The position numbers and the translations under genes were made by a program. Below are positions 23,478 to 32,565 of a DNA stretch of 58,727 nt, piece by piece. The stretch is taken from assembly GCA_021151685.1 (NCBI GenBank), contig JAGKWS010000010.1, positions 1 through 58,727 on the forward strand, in the 5' to 3' direction. The notes under the pieces are model-generated. The model searched no databases, was not told where the DNA came from, and worked only from the letters and a program-made list of their open reading frames with translations. This DNA comes from Chitinophagaceae bacterium. GTDB lineage: Bacteria > Bacteroidota > Bacteroidia > Chitinophagales > Chitinophagaceae. Numbering within the stretch: position 1 is the first letter of the stretch; every line of letters begins with the position of its first letter.

Positions 23478-25764
23478 TTATATGATGGTTGTTCACCATT
23501 ATTATACCATTGTCCCATTTACTGATAACAGTGCCTTCGGTCGGTCTCAGCAGCAATTCGTCCATCGCCATGTAGGTACTACCCGTTATGCCGTCCAGTA
23601 CACAGTCTACGCTTTTGCTGTGGTTAGGTATGGTTACATACGCTGCCGCCCTCAACCACATACCATAGCTATCGGCACTTTGTTTTGTCTCCACAACCTT
23701 TTTTGCTATTACTTTGTCGCTATTGTCTTTAAAGTACAGATGTACTTCAGGCGACATCCAGTCGGTAGTGCGTAGCAAAAACCAGCACGAAAATTCGTAA
23801 CTTCTTCCCGCAAGTGTATCATTCAGATTTAGTGTGGTTATTTTCAGTTGCTGCTCATTTTCAGGGCCCTTTGTACATTTACCTGCAACACCCCTGCCAG
23901 TGCCATTTTCAAAATGCCTTACAGTGTAGGGTAGGGTACTGCCCACACATGTGTCGGTATGTTGCATACTGCCAGCTATAGTAGTTGCCACCTTTTGCAG
24001 GCTGTCGGTATATAGTTTCAGCTTGCCGGGTTGCAGCACATATACCTTACAATTCGAGAATTCGTCTACATATTCCGCTTGCGCTATCAAATACTGCTGG
24101 TCTGCAGGCAGCGAGTCTTGCAGGTAGTGCATCAGCAATATTGGCTTGTCGCTTTTCATGTCGGCAAACGAGGGTTTTTGAACCCATGGGCCGGCAGCTA
24201 TTTTGTTTTGCTTAAAACTTTGTCCCCATGATGTGCGCGACATGTTGATATTGATAAGTGGTATATGTGTTAGCAGGGCCGCTCTGAAACCCAGTGTGCT
24301 ACGCCAGCCAGCTTCGCTTATCCATACTTTTTCAGACCCTACATGAAAGTAGGGTAGCAATAGTAAGCCCTGAAAGTCGCTTGGTTGCATGGCCTTACGC
24401 TTCATGAAAGATAACCAGTTTTCTTCCAGATTTTGAAGATACAGGTCATAGTTATACATACCATGTACAGCTACGTCTCTTGTAAAATTCATGTAGCCGC
24501 GCACTTCGGCACCCCATATCAGTATGGCCAGCGTCATGAGTCCCCATGCAATTTTCTTCTTGCCCTCGGCTATCAGTTGCCCGAACCATTGGTACATTAC
24601 GGTACAGGATACTACTGCTATTACATAGTAGAATATCCATGCAAATCGCCCCAACGATCGGAACTGACGGAACACCGGTATATGCTCGGTAAGCGAATGT
24701 CTGCCCCATACAAACGGTATACCCATGCTAAAGAATAGTGCGCCTATGGCCAGTAGACCCCAAAAGCGTTGTTCTGCTGTTAGTACATATTTTTTCTTTT
24801 TTGTAAGTAGCCATACGCTACAGCCCGCCACAATCAGCAGTATACCTATAGGCACTGCACCGGGGTAGGTAAAGCCCTCGCCCCCGTCCGAGCAGCCCGG
24901 TATCCAGAATTTATCGTTGGGTATGCGCCAAAAAGGGGAATAATACGAGCTGATGATTTGAGGAATACTCGTGAATGTCTCTGCTGCATTGTGTGGGTTT
25001 TCCGGTCGGTCGGTAACCGGGTCTGTCAGCTTCATAGTAGTCATCATGGTTACTGCCACTACTGTTGCGGCTACCAGCATGCCACCGGCATGTTTCAATT
25101 TACTTGTTACGGCACTTGCCGGTGGCAACAGCCATGTGGCTATACCATAAAATACGGCCCATATCAGCAACAAGCCCCCAAAGTAGGGGTGCAGAAAGGC
25201 ATGCAGCAAGCCCACAATGGCTGAATATATGCAGTATTTATACAGTCCGGTTTCTCTATACTTGTACCCCCAATAAAATAACATGGGTATGATGCAGGCA
25301 AACGACATGGCATAATGCCCCTTTAGCCGTAGTAGCTGTGGTGACATAAATGCGATGCAAATACCAAATATTAATGAAAACCATTGCGATCCGGTGAACT
25401 TCATCAGTGTTTTGCTCAGATACAATGCCGACAAAACATAACTGAGCCCCACCAGCCACCATGCCGTTGTCAGTGCTGTAGCTATATCCACATTACCTGT
25501 GCTTGCAAACAGTACCGACAATAGTGGCATACCATCGGTATATACAATATGTTCGCCATATGGGTAGTTCATACCCGTAAACCAATACCCCTTGCCATAC
25601 AGGCTATGGTACAGGTAGGTGAAATTGTTTTTGGCACCATCGCCACCCACGTCTGGCAATACATGCCACGGATGCGTTACTATATACGAGAATCCGGCAA
25701 TGCATAGCACTGTAGCACAGAGTATTACGGTAAGCGTCCAGAGTTTGTTGGGGCTGTTGTTCAT
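23470..25764 (-). CDS. Polytopic membrane protein, likely GT-C-type glycosyltransferase
   Basis: 764 residues. The first 420 or so form eight to ten transmembrane helices with an early periplasmic loop rich in acidic and aromatic residues (LPDVGGDGAKNNFTYLYH, then PYGEH), the topology of GT-C lipid-linked-sugar transferases and YfhO-like proteins. The C-terminal 330 residues are soluble and periplasmic, ending in a beta-sandwich-like segment. It overlaps the upstream GT2 gene by four bases (ATGA), so the two probably act on one glycan: the GT2 charges a polyprenyl carrier, this protein transfers the sugar. Exact specificity unknown. Confidence 0.75.
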   Translation of the reverse strand: MNNSPNKLWTLTVILCATVLCIAGFSYIVTHPWHVLPDVGGDGAKNNFTYLYHSLYGKGYWFTGMNYPYGEHIVYTDGMPLLSVLFASTGNVDIATALTTAWWLVGLSYVLSALYLSKTLMKFTGSQWFSLIFGICIAFMSPQLLRLKGHYAMSFACIIPMLFYWGYKYRETGLYKYCIYSAIVGLLHAFLHPYFGGLLLIWAVFYGIATWLLPPASAVTSKLKHAGGMLVAATVVAVTMMTTMKLTDPVTDRPENPHNAAETFTSIPQIISSYYSPFWRIPNDKFWIPGCSDGGEGFTYPGAVPIGILLIVAGCSVWLLTKKKKYVLTAEQRFWGLLAIGALFFSMGIPFVWGRHSLTEHIPVFRQFRSLGRFAWIFYYVIAVVSCTVMYQWFGQLIAEGKKKIAWGLMTLAILIWGAEVRGYMNFTRDVAVHGMYNYDLYLQNLEENWLSFMKRKAMQPSDFQGLLLLPYFHVGSEKVWISEAGWRSTLGFRAALLTHIPLININMSRTSWGQSFKQNKIAAGPWVQKPSFADMKSDKPILLMHYLQDSLPADQQYLIAQAEYVDEFSNCKVYVLQPGKLKLYTDSLQKVATTIAGSMQHTDTCVGSTLPYTVRHFENGTGRGVAGKCTKGPENEQQLKITTLNLNDTLAGRSYEFSCWFLLRTTDWMSPEVHLYFKDNSDKVIAKKVVETKQSADSYGMWLRAAAYVTIPNHSKSVDCVLDGITGSTYMAMDELLLRPTEGTVISKWDNGIIMVNNHHISE

Positions 25765-26468
25765 TTTTTTCTCCGCAATACAAGCTTCGCAAAGTTCATC
25801 ATTTCTGGCATCAGGATGCCATAGTTCATTTTTCTGAATGTGATATTGTCCCTCAGGGTCACGGGTATGGCGGCTATTTTTAGTTGTTTGGTCTGGTAAC
25901 CCATGTACAGAAATTCCAGATCAAACAGGTATCTGTCTATCCTTGTTGCCAGAAACAGGGGTTTCACTTCCTTTCTGAATCCTTTCAGCCCACATTGTGT
26001 ATCTGTTTCCGGCATCGAAAGCAGTACACCTGTTAAGCCCCGTAATGCTTTCGATATCATTCTTCTGGCTACAGGCACATGCTGGTAGTATGCCTCGTCT
26101 TTTATACCTATAGCTATATCTGTCTGTGCGGTAGTAATTTCCCGGTACAGCTTCATGATGCTATCTGTAGTATACGGAAAATCTACATCGGTATACAATA
26201 TTATCTCGCCCGTTGCGGCTGCTACACCCTTGCGCACGGCATACCCTTTTCCTCTGTTTGTGTCATATCTTATGGTTTTCAGTTCGGGTAGCTGTTTATT
26301 CAAGCGGTTTACGGCAGCATCGGTTTCTTTTTTGGCCATGCCGTCTATTACCAATATCAGTTCTATATCTTGCTGCATTTCTTTTTGTAGCAATGCATAC
26401 TGCGCGCATAGGGTATCCTCCCAGTCGGGTTGTGGATTGAAACACGGCAATATCAGAGAAATCTGCAT
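25761..26468 (-). CDS. Family 2 glycosyltransferase (dolichyl-phosphate-mannose-synthase-like)
   Basis: 235 residues from the ATG at 26468 (the TTG upstream is unlikely). The GT-A fold is indicated by ISLILPCFNPQ, NRGKGYAVRKGV and the DxD-type LYTDVDFPYT. No long membrane region; two weak C-terminal hydrophobic stretches. It resembles enzymes that transfer a sugar from a nucleotide donor to polyprenyl phosphate, and the overlapping downstream GT-C-like gene is the natural user of that product. Confidence 0.9.
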   Translation of the reverse strand: MQISLILPCFNPQPDWEDTLCAQYALLQKEMQQDIELILVIDGMAKKETDAAVNRLNKQLPELKTIRYDTNRGKGYAVRKGVAAATGEIILYTDVDFPYTTDSIMKLYREITTAQTDIAIGIKDEAYYQHVPVARRMISKALRGLTGVLLSMPETDTQCGLKGFRKEVKPLFLATRIDRYLFDLEFLYMGYQTKQLKIAAIPVTLRDNITFRKMNYGILMPEMMNFAKLVLRRKK

Positions 26469-26546
26469 ACTGGCAATTATCAAAACAGGTGGTGCCTCTC
26501 TTCAAAAAGTACAAATGCCACCACCGATGCAAGTTACTTACAAAAC

Positions 26547-26595
26547 ATTCGCCTTCAGAAAAGTAGTGCAAAGCACATACATCCCGAAGGCGAAT
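26547..26595 (-). terminator. hairpin after the outer-membrane barrel gene
   Basis: Perfect ten-bp arms ATTCGCCTTC / GAAGGCGAAT (26547-26556, 26586-26595), followed on the minus strand by GTTTTG. It separates the barrel gene from the glycosyltransferase operon. Confidence 0.65.
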
Positions 26596-26679
26596 AAAAA
26601 CTATTATTTGGTGCTGATTATCTAACGGAGTAACTCCGGAAAAATTGTAACTATTCCGGTGTAGTTATTCCGGTATTTG

Positions 26680-27525
26680 TTAGTTAAAGCGGTCGTGTGT
26701 ATTGTACGTGTCGTAAGTATTATACCATGCAAACTCGCGCCATTTGCCCGAGAATGGCATAATGATAAGTGATGCCATCAACTGAGAGTTTGATGCAATA
26801 TTGAATGGGCCATCGTTATATCCGCTCAGTTTTCTGTTCACGTCCAGCAGATTCACATTGCCCATTGTGTACATGATGCGAATCTTCCAGCAAAGCCCCG
26901 TAAATGCCGACAAGTCTACTTTGGCATAAGGCCAAATGCTGTAGCCCTGCTGTGCCGTGTAGCCACTGATGGCTGGTAGGTTCGTCATGTTGAATTGTGG
27001 AAATATACCTGCACCCAACGATGCGCCAAATGGCAATCGTTTCGTCAGTATCGCATCATTGCCTATCTTATAATCTATACCAATAGGCAAACCTATCTGC
27101 AACATGCTGGCTTCCAGTTTCTTAGATGCATCGCTAAATGTTCCGCTTGTACTCATGGTCTGGTTCAGCTTTGTCCATGTTACCATGTTTCCCATCAGTT
27201 GTATGGTTGCTGCCCAGCAACTAATGTGGCCAGTAGCCCTGAAAGGTAAATTCAAACCTATAGAGCCACCGAACCCTTGTCCGGAAATGTTGCGGGTTAG
27301 GGTAGAGTCTCCTCTATAATAGTTGCCGGCTCCCAATACTGTAGTTACGCCTGTTGTTACACCCGAAGCCATAACCAGCCCACCGCCTATTTCGTAGCGT
27401 CTGCCTCCATTGCCAAAATTGCTCCAAAATGGGTCAATCTGATGCTTATACTGAGCAAACGATTGCGATGATATGATAGTTGTGAAGAATGCAACAATGA
27501 AATATGCCTTTCGGGTCAGATTCAT
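26680..27525 (-). CDS. Hypothetical secreted outer-membrane beta-barrel protein
   Basis: 281 residues from the ATG at 27525. Signal peptide of about 25 residues (AYFIVAFFTTIISSQSFAQ). The mature part is rich in alternating hydrophobic and Gly/aromatic residues (SIGLNLPFRATGHI, LQIGLPIGIDYKIG, WPYAKVDLSAF), typical of a transmembrane beta barrel or surface-exposed barrel-like protein in Bacteroidota. No family name can be assigned. The C-terminus ends with an aromatic-rich segment (EFAWYNTYDTYNTH), compatible with a last strand. Confidence 0.7.
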   Translation of the reverse strand: MNLTRKAYFIVAFFTTIISSQSFAQYKHQIDPFWSNFGNGGRRYEIGGGLVMASGVTTGVTTVLGAGNYYRGDSTLTRNISGQGFGGSIGLNLPFRATGHISCWAATIQLMGNMVTWTKLNQTMSTSGTFSDASKKLEASMLQIGLPIGIDYKIGNDAILTKRLPFGASLGAGIFPQFNMTNLPAISGYTAQQGYSIWPYAKVDLSAFTGLCWKIRIMYTMGNVNLLDVNRKLSGYNDGPFNIASNSQLMASLIIMPFSGKWREFAWYNTYDTYNTHDRFN

Positions 27526-27617
27526 ATAAAATGCCTTTGGGTTGTAAATATATAAAAACACCGCTAAAAATACTATTTATGGCGCAAACCCTATACTATT
27601 TATTTGCCCGGTTCACT

Positions 27618-27625
27618 TATTTTTG
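27618..27625 (+). promoter_or_regulatory. TATTTTTG -7 box of the SET gene
   Basis: TAnnTTTG match 17 bases before the ATG at 27643. Confidence 0.6.
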
Positions 27626-27642
27626 ATTGGTAAGTACTACTC

Positions 27643-28056
27643 ATGCCCAAGCCACAAATTTACATTGCCGATACCCCCGATAAAGGTAGGGGGGTCTTCA
27701 CCCGCAAGCCGATTGCTACCGGAACAATCGTAGAGTCGGCTCCGGTTATTGTTATGACTCACGAAGAACGCCTGCATATAGATAAAACGCTGCTACAGCA
27801 CTACATCTTCGAATGGCAACCCGATGGGCAGAATCTTTGCTGTATGGCCTTGGGGCTGATACCCATGTTCAATCATGCCTACCAGTCCAACTGCGAATAC
27901 TTTATGGAGTATGATGAAAAAACAATGTATGTACAGGCCGCTCGCGATATAGAAGCAGGGGAAGAGTTAACAGTCAATTATAACGGTACTTGGAACGATG
28001 AAACGCCTGTTTGGTTCCACAAAACCGATGCCGATACTCCTCAAAAATCGGAATAG
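27643..28056 (+). CDS. SET-domain protein (putative protein methyltransferase)
   Basis: 137 residues, essentially a stand-alone SET domain. N-terminal IADTPDKGRGVFTRKPI, central FNHAYQSNCEYFMEY (the NHxxxxN pseudoknot motif) and GEELTVNYNGTWND are the SAM- and substrate-binding signatures of SET lysine methyltransferases. Stand-alone SET proteins occur sporadically in bacteria, and some methylate ribosomal or DNA-associated proteins; the target here is unknown. Cytoplasmic, with its own promoter box. Confidence 0.92.
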   Translation: MPKPQIYIADTPDKGRGVFTRKPIATGTIVESAPVIVMTHEERLHIDKTLLQHYIFEWQPDGQNLCCMALGLIPMFNHAYQSNCEYFMEYDEKTMYVQAARDIEAGEELTVNYNGTWNDETPVWFHKTDADTPQKSE

Positions 28057-28061
28057 CCATT

Positions 28062-29027
28062 TTATTTACCCGGTCCTCTTACTATATCTGGTTTTTTGTG
28101 TTTCCACCTCCTGTGCGACCACAGCCATATGGCAGGGTGAGCTATAATGTCTTTTTCCAGCCTGCGGGTATGCATTTCCGAAATGTAGCCATCTGGTGTA
28201 TCTGCCGGGTTTTCAATCATCATTTCGGCATTCATTGTATAGTATCCCCTCTTCGTTTTTATGATACTTACATATACAAGTGGTCGGTTCAGTTTTTTGG
28301 CTACTATCTCGGTGCCCCAAAAAACGGGTGTTTCCTGATTCAGAAATGTTGTCCAAAATGCATTATCAGGCTGCGGGGTTTGGTCGGCAATAAATGCTGT
28401 AGCCGTTAGTGCATTGCGGTTTGCCAGCATTTCTTTGAAGGTGTTTTTCATAGGTATCAGTCGGGTGCCAAATCGGGTGCGCATCCGGTACATCAATCCA
28501 TCAAAGCGTTGGTTGCGTAGTGGGTGGTATATTACATATAGTTGTTGCTGGCACAATATACTGAATGTGTTGCCTCCCCATTCCCAGTTGCCAAAGTGCC
28601 CCATTACCATTATTACGCTTTTTTGCTCTTTTGCCAGCTTGTCGAACAATTCTTTTGCTGCGGGCGAAAAACTGCACCTGCGCTGTATGGTTGCCCGGCT
28701 TATTGTCAGTGTTTTGAAGGTTTCCAAAAACATATCGCACAGGTGCTTGTAAAAGGCACGTGCTATTTCGTTAATCTCTTTTTCGCTCTTGTCCGGAAAT
28801 GAGCGTTTCAGGTTTTGCAAGACTACATCCTTCCTATATCCGGTTACATGGTAAAATATAAAAAAGACAAAATCGGACAAGAGGTACATCACCGGAAACG
28901 GCAATAACGAAAGCAGGTAAATGAACGGTAACGTTATATAATAGGTAATGGCCTGCAAAGTAGATGCTTTTTGGAGGGTAAAATTAGCTATTCCACGCAT
29001 TCCATACAGGGTATAATCGTGCCCCAT
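28062..29027 (-). CDS. LpxL/HtrB-family lysophospholipid or lipid A acyltransferase
   Basis: 321 residues; an in-frame ATG at 29000 is an alternative giving nine fewer residues. An N-terminal hydrophobic anchor (about residues 30-60) is followed by the family HxxxxD/E-type active site GHFGNWEWGG, then FIADQTPQP and the C-terminal WLWSHRRWKHKK. These inner-membrane enzymes add a secondary acyl chain to lipid A or to other lipid acceptors. In Bacteroidota the acceptor and chain length vary, so only the family is claimed. Its start region is divergent from the FKBP gene by 39 bp. Confidence 0.92.
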   Translation of the reverse strand: MGHDYTLYGMRGIANFTLQKASTLQAITYYITLPFIYLLSLLPFPVMYLLSDFVFFIFYHVTGYRKDVVLQNLKRSFPDKSEKEINEIARAFYKHLCDMFLETFKTLTISRATIQRRCSFSPAAKELFDKLAKEQKSVIMVMGHFGNWEWGGNTFSILCQQQLYVIYHPLRNQRFDGLMYRMRTRFGTRLIPMKNTFKEMLANRNALTATAFIADQTPQPDNAFWTTFLNQETPVFWGTEIVAKKLNRPLVYVSIIKTKRGYYTMNAEMMIENPADTPDGYISEMHTRRLEKDIIAHPAIWLWSHRRWKHKKPDIVRGPGK

Positions 29028-29040
29028 GTAGCTTTTTGCC

Positions 29041-29048
29041 TACTTTTG
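29041..29048 (+). promoter_or_regulatory. TACTTTTG -7 box of the FKBP gene
   Basis: TAnnTTTG match 18 bases before the ATG at 29067; it rules out the longer upstream start. Confidence 0.65.
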
Positions 29049-29066
29049 CCGCAAATAGTTTTTACA

Positions 29067-29501
29067 ATGAATCTGATGGACAAGCTGATGCAGCTGAAAT
29101 CGCAGAAAGAGAATGATAATCTGAAGGCCGGACAAGAATTTCTGGCATCAAACAAGAACCGCCCCGGCGTGGTAGAGCTGCCCAGCGGCCTGCAATACGA
29201 GATACTTACCGAAGGTAACGGCCCCAAGCCAGGCCCCACCAGCACAGTTACTTGCCACTATCATGGCACTCTTATAGATGGTACCGTATTCGATAGCTCG
29301 GTAAACCGTGGTAAAACAGCTTCATTCCCATTGAACATGGTGATAAAGGGCTGGACTGAAGGCCTGCAATTGATGGGTACAGGCAGCAAGTGGCGTTTTT
29401 TCATACCACCCAATCTGGCATATGGTACACGGCAGGCAAGCCCTGTTATAGGCCCCAACAGTACATTGATATTTGATGTAGAACTGTTTAGCATAGGCTA
29501 A
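29067..29501 (+). CDS. FKBP-type peptidyl-prolyl cis-trans isomerase
   Basis: 144 residues. A short helical N-terminus (DKLMQLKSQKENDNLKAGQE, FkpA/Mip-like linker) is followed by one FKBP domain (about residues 40-144) with LPSGLQYEILTEGNG, VTCHYHGTLIDGTVFDSS, KGWTEGLQLMGTGSK and YGTR. The proline-isomerase pocket residues Tyr, Phe, Asp and Trp are present. No signal peptide, so probably cytoplasmic, unlike the exported FkpA of E. coli. It is followed by the transglutaminase gene with a 34-bp gap. Confidence 0.94.
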   Translation: MNLMDKLMQLKSQKENDNLKAGQEFLASNKNRPGVVELPSGLQYEILTEGNGPKPGPTSTVTCHYHGTLIDGTVFDSSVNRGKTASFPLNMVIKGWTEGLQLMGTGSKWRFFIPPNLAYGTRQASPVIGPNSTLIFDVELFSIG

Positions 29502-29535
29502 TCTAATCAGTTGTTTTCCTTCTAAATAGCACTCT

Positions 29536-30693
29536 ATGAAGTTTTCCCTGTTTCTGGCGGGTTCGCTTTTTTTTGCATGTACCATACAGGCACAAACCAA
29601 TGCCGGTATGTATACCAATGTCGATAAGACAGCTCTTGCTATACCTGCTGCACAGGCAACAACCACACAAGGGGTTGCCGACTGGATAAATGCACACTTC
29701 ACCACTCCAAAAGATAAGGTGAGGGCTGCATTTATCTGGACGGCTTCCACCTTCGAGTATGATGTGGAGAACATGTATGCCCTGAACATGACAGAAACAA
29801 AGGAAGAGAAAATAAAGAAGGTAATGCTGCTGCACAAGGGGGTGTGCGAAAACTATGCAGCGGTTTTCGATGAGTTGTGTCAGAAGTGTGGCATCAAATC
29901 CTGGATAGTGTCGGGCTACACCAAAAGCAGTAACCAAAGTGCCGAGTTGCCACATGGGTGGAATGTGGTACTGGTAGATAATGTGTATTATCTCATAGAC
30001 CCTACATGGGGCTCGGGCTACATCAACGAAAAGCACAAATATGTGCGCCATATAGACGAAAAGTACTTTATGGCGCAGCCTTCGGTACTGGCGCGCACAC
30101 ATTTTCCGTTCGACCCAATGTGGCAACTTTCCGAGCATCCCTTATCGGCGCAGGAATTTGCCGATAATGCCGATGCCGACAAGCGCAGGCCTGTATTCTA
30201 TTATCGCGACTCTATTGAGGCTTGGGACAAAATGAGCCATGTAGTGCAACTGGAAACAGAAGCCCGCCGAACCGAACAAAACGGCATTAAAACATCTGTA
30301 GGATACAACTATCTCGCTTATCTGAAGAACAATGCCAATGTAGAGCGGCGCAATGCACTGGCAGATGTGTACAGCAATGCAATAAACGAATATAACGCTG
30401 CGGTAAAAGACCTCAATACCTTCATCAACTACTACAACAAGCAGTTTACACCCACACGCCCCGATGCCGAGATTCGGGGAATGCTGGATAGCGTAACAAA
30501 CAAGGTAGGCCGTGTGCGCCGCATGCTGGGCAGTATAGCCGGCAAAGATGAAAAGATAGACGAAGCCGCCGCACCACTGCGCAAGAACATGGATGAATTC
30601 ATGAACAGCATCATAGAATACGAGGCCTTCCTCTCCAAATATTTCAGCAAGCCCAAGATTGCCCGCAAGGCCATGTTCTACAGGAAGCACTAA
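29536..30693 (+). CDS. Secreted transglutaminase-like cysteine protein
   Basis: 385 residues with a signal peptide (1-20, FLAGSLFFACTIQAQ). Residues 45-165 form a transglutaminase-core domain with the triad C104 (GVCENYA), H140 (LPHGWNVV) and D155 (YYLIDPTWGSG). The C-terminal 150 residues are helical and charged (ADVYSNAINEYNAAVKDLN) with no known name. Exported transglutaminase-like proteins in Bacteroidota are thought to act as proteases or peptidases or in cell-surface processing; the substrate is unknown. It may be cotranscribed with the FKBP gene. Confidence 0.9.
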   Translation: MKFSLFLAGSLFFACTIQAQTNAGMYTNVDKTALAIPAAQATTTQGVADWINAHFTTPKDKVRAAFIWTASTFEYDVENMYALNMTETKEEKIKKVMLLHKGVCENYAAVFDELCQKCGIKSWIVSGYTKSSNQSAELPHGWNVVLVDNVYYLIDPTWGSGYINEKHKYVRHIDEKYFMAQPSVLARTHFPFDPMWQLSEHPLSAQEFADNADADKRRPVFYYRDSIEAWDKMSHVVQLETEARRTEQNGIKTSVGYNYLAYLKNNANVERRNALADVYSNAINEYNAAVKDLNTFINYYNKQFTPTRPDAEIRGMLDSVTNKVGRVRRMLGSIAGKDEKIDEAAAPLRKNMDEFMNSIIEYEAFLSKYFSKPKIARKAMFYRKH

Positions 30694-30723
30694 GTATATA
30701 GAGGGCAAATAGCAAGGCTGACG

Positions 30724-30731
30724 TACCTTTG
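30724..30731 (+). promoter_or_regulatory. TACCTTTG -7 box of dapF
   Basis: TAnnTTTG match seven bases before the dapF ATG, predicting a leader of only a few bases. Confidence 0.65.
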
Positions 30732-30738
30732 TTGCACC

Positions 30739-31509
30739 ATGAAGTTCAGCAAATATCAGGGTACAGGTAACGATTTTATATTGATTGATAACCGGGAAGG
30801 GGTTTACAGTCTTTCTCAGCAACGTATTGCACAGTTGTGTCACCGTCGTTTTGGTATTGGTGCCGATGGGTTGATGTTGCTGGAACATGCCGATGGCTAC
30901 GACTTCAGGATGGTGTACTATAATGCCGATGGCCATGAAAGCAGCATGTGTGGCAATGGTGGCCGGTGCATTGCCGCATTTGCGCATAGGTTGGGTCTCT
31001 TTACAGACAAGGCGCATTTTGTAGCCATAGATGGCCCGCACCATGCTACACTCGATGCTGATGGTACCGTGCATCTGCATATGCAGCATGTACCACAGAT
31101 AAAACCCGAGGAAGGCTACACCGTACTCAACACAGGCTCGCCACACCATGTACAGTGGGTAAAAGAGGTGCAGGAGGTAGATGTTGTGGGTCTTGGACGC
31201 ACCATACGCCACCATGCACGCTATGCGCCCGGTGGCACCAACGTCAATTTTGCTATGGTAAAGGATGGCCAGTTATCGGTACGCACATACGAGCGTGGTG
31301 TAGAAGACGAAACACTGAGCTGTGGTACCGGCGTTACAGCTGCGGCTATAGCCAGTACCGGCACCGGTACAGGTGCCTATACTATACCTGTTGCCACACC
31401 CGGTGGCATGCTTTCTGTGTCTTTTACAAAAGACACGCCCACATCGGCCACGAATGTAGTATTGAGCGGCCCCGCAACGCATGTCTTTGAAGGGGAAATA
31501 ACATGGTAG
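30739..31509 (+). CDS. dapF: Diaminopimelate epimerase
   Basis: 256 residues, two-lobed DapF. The catalytic cysteines C71 (SSMCGNGGRC) and C195 (TLSCGTGVTA) are both present, with N-terminal KYQGTGNDFILID. It converts L,L- to meso-diaminopimelate for peptidoglycan and lysine synthesis, cofactor-free. The 3' end overlaps the FAD oxidoreductase gene by seven bases, so the two are one transcript. Confidence 0.97.
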   Translation: MKFSKYQGTGNDFILIDNREGVYSLSQQRIAQLCHRRFGIGADGLMLLEHADGYDFRMVYYNADGHESSMCGNGGRCIAAFAHRLGLFTDKAHFVAIDGPHHATLDADGTVHLHMQHVPQIKPEEGYTVLNTGSPHHVQWVKEVQEVDVVGLGRTIRHHARYAPGGTNVNFAMVKDGQLSVRTYERGVEDETLSCGTGVTAAAIASTGTGTGAYTIPVATPGGMLSVSFTKDTPTSATNVVLSGPATHVFEGEITW

Positions 31510-32561
31510 GTAACTTGCGGGTGCTGATAGTAGGGCAGGGGCTGGCCGGTACCCTGCTATCGTGGTGTCTCATAAAAAATGGTGTAGATGTTATTGTTGC
31601 CGATGACCACGCCCCCAATGCCGCCAGCCGTGTGGCGGGTGGGCTCATCAATCCTGTTACTGGTAAACGACTGGTAAAGACATGGATGATAGATGAATTG
31701 CTGCCTGAGGCCATGGATACCTACCGTCAACTGGAAAAAGAATTGGGCATAGGCATAGTTACAGAAGCCACCATTCTCGATTTTCACCGCACGCACGAAG
31801 AAGCCGCCATTTTCAAAGAAAAACAGGCCGAATTGAGCGGATGGATACAAGATTGTGCAGATGAGCCATGGCAACAATACTTTTACATACAACGGGGTAT
31901 AGGAAAGATACAGCCATCTGCTTTTGTAGATGGTGCGGCACTAACAACCGCATGGCGGCAACAACTGGCGGCCACCAACAACCTGTGGCAAGGCACGGTT
32001 GGTTACGAACAGGTGGCTGTAAATAATGATGGTTTGTACGTAAATGGCGAATGGTTCAGTCACATCATTTTTTGCGAAGGACAAAGGGCTGGTGAAAACC
32101 CATGGTTCCGAAACCTGCCATGGTCTGTAGACAAAGGCGAAGCCCTAATTGCACATATACCCAACCTGCCCCGTACACACATATACAAAAATGGAATTGC
32201 TATAGTGCCGTGGCGCAATGACCTTTTCTGGGTGGGGGCCTCGCACAACTGGAAGGCAACCGATGCCCAACCTACCGAGGTATTCCACCAGCAAACCATA
32301 ACGCAGTTGAATGAATGGTTGAAAATTCCTTATACCATTACCAACCACATAGTAGCCATGCGGCCTGCCAATTTCGACCGGAAACCATTTTCCGGCTTTC
32401 ATCCGGTACAGCCACAGATAGGTATTCTTAATGGCTTTGGTGGCAAGGGATTTTCTTTGGCACCATGGTTTGCACGCAATCTTGCAGACCACATCTGCCA
32501 CCATATGCCTATACTACCTGATGCCGATGTAAGAAGATATGCAAAAGTACTCTCTCGCTAA
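31503..32561 (+). CDS. FAD-dependent oxidoreductase (DAO family)
   Basis: 352 residues. An N-terminal dinucleotide-binding motif VLIVGQGLAGTLLSWCLIKN (G11-x-G13-x-x-G16) and an ADD acidic end of the second strand are followed by SRVAGGLINPVTGKRL, a D-amino-acid-oxidase-family block. C-terminal FNGFGGKGFSLAPW-type block (here ILNGFGGKGFSLAPWF) closes the FAD site. Members oxidise amino acids, N-methyl amino acids or tRNA-linked substrates; the substrate is not evident. It ends four bases before a convergent ABC transporter stop. Confidence 0.9.
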   Translation: MVGNLRVLIVGQGLAGTLLSWCLIKNGVDVIVADDHAPNAASRVAGGLINPVTGKRLVKTWMIDELLPEAMDTYRQLEKELGIGIVTEATILDFHRTHEEAAIFKEKQAELSGWIQDCADEPWQQYFYIQRGIGKIQPSAFVDGAALTTAWRQQLAATNNLWQGTVGYEQVAVNNDGLYVNGEWFSHIIFCEGQRAGENPWFRNLPWSVDKGEALIAHIPNLPRTHIYKNGIAIVPWRNDLFWVGASHNWKATDAQPTEVFHQQTITQLNEWLKIPYTITNHIVAMRPANFDRKPFSGFHPVQPQIGILNGFGGKGFSLAPWFARNLADHICHHMPILPDADVRRYAKVLSR

Positions 32562-32565
32562 TGCG

